Assembly: GCA_934464775.1 (NCBI GenBank)
Contig: CAKSKG010000031.1
Span: 1 to 21,947, forward strand
Source: an uncultured Oscillospiraceae bacterium
Lineage (GTDB): Bacteria; Bacillota; Clostridia; Oscillospirales; Ruminococcaceae
Length of the DNA stretch: 21,947 nucleotides
Direction: 5' to 3'
The notes under the pieces were generated by a model that was not told the origin of the DNA, ran no database searches, and saw only the letters and a program-made list of their open reading frames with translations. Shown here piece after piece: positions 21,656-21,947 of this stretch; the first letter of the stretch is position 1; each line of letters starts with the position of its first letter. The position numbers and the translations under genes were made by a program.

Positions 21656-21699
21656 AAAGCTGCGGAGAGGAATTTTAAGATCCTTTCCGCAGCTTTTTT
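21656..21699 (+). terminator. Intrinsic terminator after the secreted protein gene
   Basis: AAAGCTGCGGAGAGGA (21656-21671) pairs with TCCTTTCCGCAGCTTT (21681-21696) with one G-T wobble, and T residues continue to 21699. Confidence 0.9.
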
Positions 21700-21783
21700 G
21701 CTGTTTGTTGTATGATTTTTATATCGGAACAGGTTGAATAAGGTGTTGAAAGTGTAAATAGTGCCAAAAGTAGTATAAAAGTG

Positions 21784-21812
21784 TTGACAAAAGCAAATGA
21801 AAGTGGTAATAT
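21784..21812 (+). promoter_or_regulatory. Upstream promoter P1 of a unit beyond the window
   Basis: TTGACA at 21784-21789 and TAATAT at 21807-21812 have 17-bp spacing. A stem, TCACG-TGAGC-CGTGA (21823-21837) with AAGCT/AGCTT outside it, would lie near the 5' end of the transcript. Confidence 0.7.
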
Positions 21813-21844
21813 AAATAAGCTGTCACGTGAGCCGTGAGAAAAGC

Positions 21845-21875
21845 TTGAAAGAAGATTGAAAAAATCTTGAAAAAA
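21845..21875 (+). promoter_or_regulatory. Phased TTGAAA/A-tract array, UP-element-like
   Basis: TTGAAA occurs at 21845, 21856 and 21867, exactly 11 bp apart, each leading into an A-tract, directly upstream of the -35 at 21880. Phased A-tracts bend DNA and can raise promoter strength. Confidence 0.5.
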
Positions 21876-21879
21876 GGGC

Positions 21880-21908
21880 TTGACAAACGGAAAGAAACGT
21901 GATACAAT
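21880..21908 (+). promoter_or_regulatory. Downstream promoter P2 of a unit beyond the window
   Basis: TTGACA at 21880-21885 and TACAAT at 21903-21908 have 17-bp spacing. Two consensus-like promoters 96 bp apart, with no gene in the last 250 bp, resemble the front of a stable RNA operon. The RNA or gene itself is not in the window. Confidence 0.8.
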
Positions 21909-21947
21909 AAATAAACGTCACATCAAGCCGAAAAACAAGTCTTGAAA

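Noticed and set aside
1..21947. CRISPR arrays, tRNA genes or an rRNA gene inside the window
   Set aside because: No regularly spaced repeat-spacer units, no GGTTCGAATCC-type tRNA arm with cloverleaf, and no rRNA core motif were seen on reading.

Overview
The window looks like chromosome from a low-to-mid GC Gram-positive anaerobe, most likely a Ruminococcus-like member of the Clostridia (Oscillospiraceae). This is inferred from strong Shine-Dalgarno sites, TTGACA/TATAAT promoters, a V-type rather than F-type ATPase operon, a DUF3793-flavodoxin pair, an ACT/UPF0210 pair and the general protein style. I saw no rRNA, tRNA or CRISPR array inside the window, and no transposase gene.

Layout. (1) 134-2899, plus strand: a trans-aconitate methyltransferase-like enzyme; a DUF3793 protein with a flavodoxin behind a well-formed promoter, two TTAGC...GCTAA dyads and a leader hairpin; a structured intergenic segment ending in a terminator; and a small P-loop kinase-like protein with its own promoter. 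(2) 2900-3399: no gene, but a 163-bp palindromic repeat, a terminator-type hairpin and a cluster of GC-rich palindromes. (3) 3400-5149, minus strand: a 59-codon two-helix membrane protein, a PHP-family phosphatase and V-ATPase subunit D. (4) 5415-7094, plus strand: an ACT-domain protein and a UPF0210/DUF711 protein, divergent from the minus-strand operon. (5) 7230-15301: the main V-ATPase operon in the order H/G, C, I, K, F, E, A, B. (6) 15340-15502: a second copy of the 163-bp repeat. (7) 15536-19093: an Lrp/AsnC regulator overlapping an aminotransferase, then uvrC. (8) 19239-21633: a CheC-type phosphatase, a small unknown protein and a secreted acidic protein, each with its own promoter. (9) 21700-21947: two tandem promoters, the second preceded by helically phased A-tracts, probably reading into a strongly expressed transcription unit beyond the window.

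How it works together. The A3B3 head, the stalks (E, H/G, C, F) and the membrane parts (I, K) are co-transcribed. The central rotor shaft subunit D is instead on the opposite strand about 3.15 kb upstream of the operon, as last gene of a different operon. D normally follows B; here the position after B is occupied by one copy of the palindromic repeat, and the other copy lies downstream of D. The two copies differ at 12 of 163 positions without indels, and two pairs of differences compensate each other in the predicted stem, so the element appears to have diverged under pairing constraint. The split ATPase and this repeat are the most interesting signals. Secondary ones are the iron-box-like DUF3793-flavodoxin leader, an unlisted 59-aa membrane protein and a solitary CheC phosphatase with two intact active sites.
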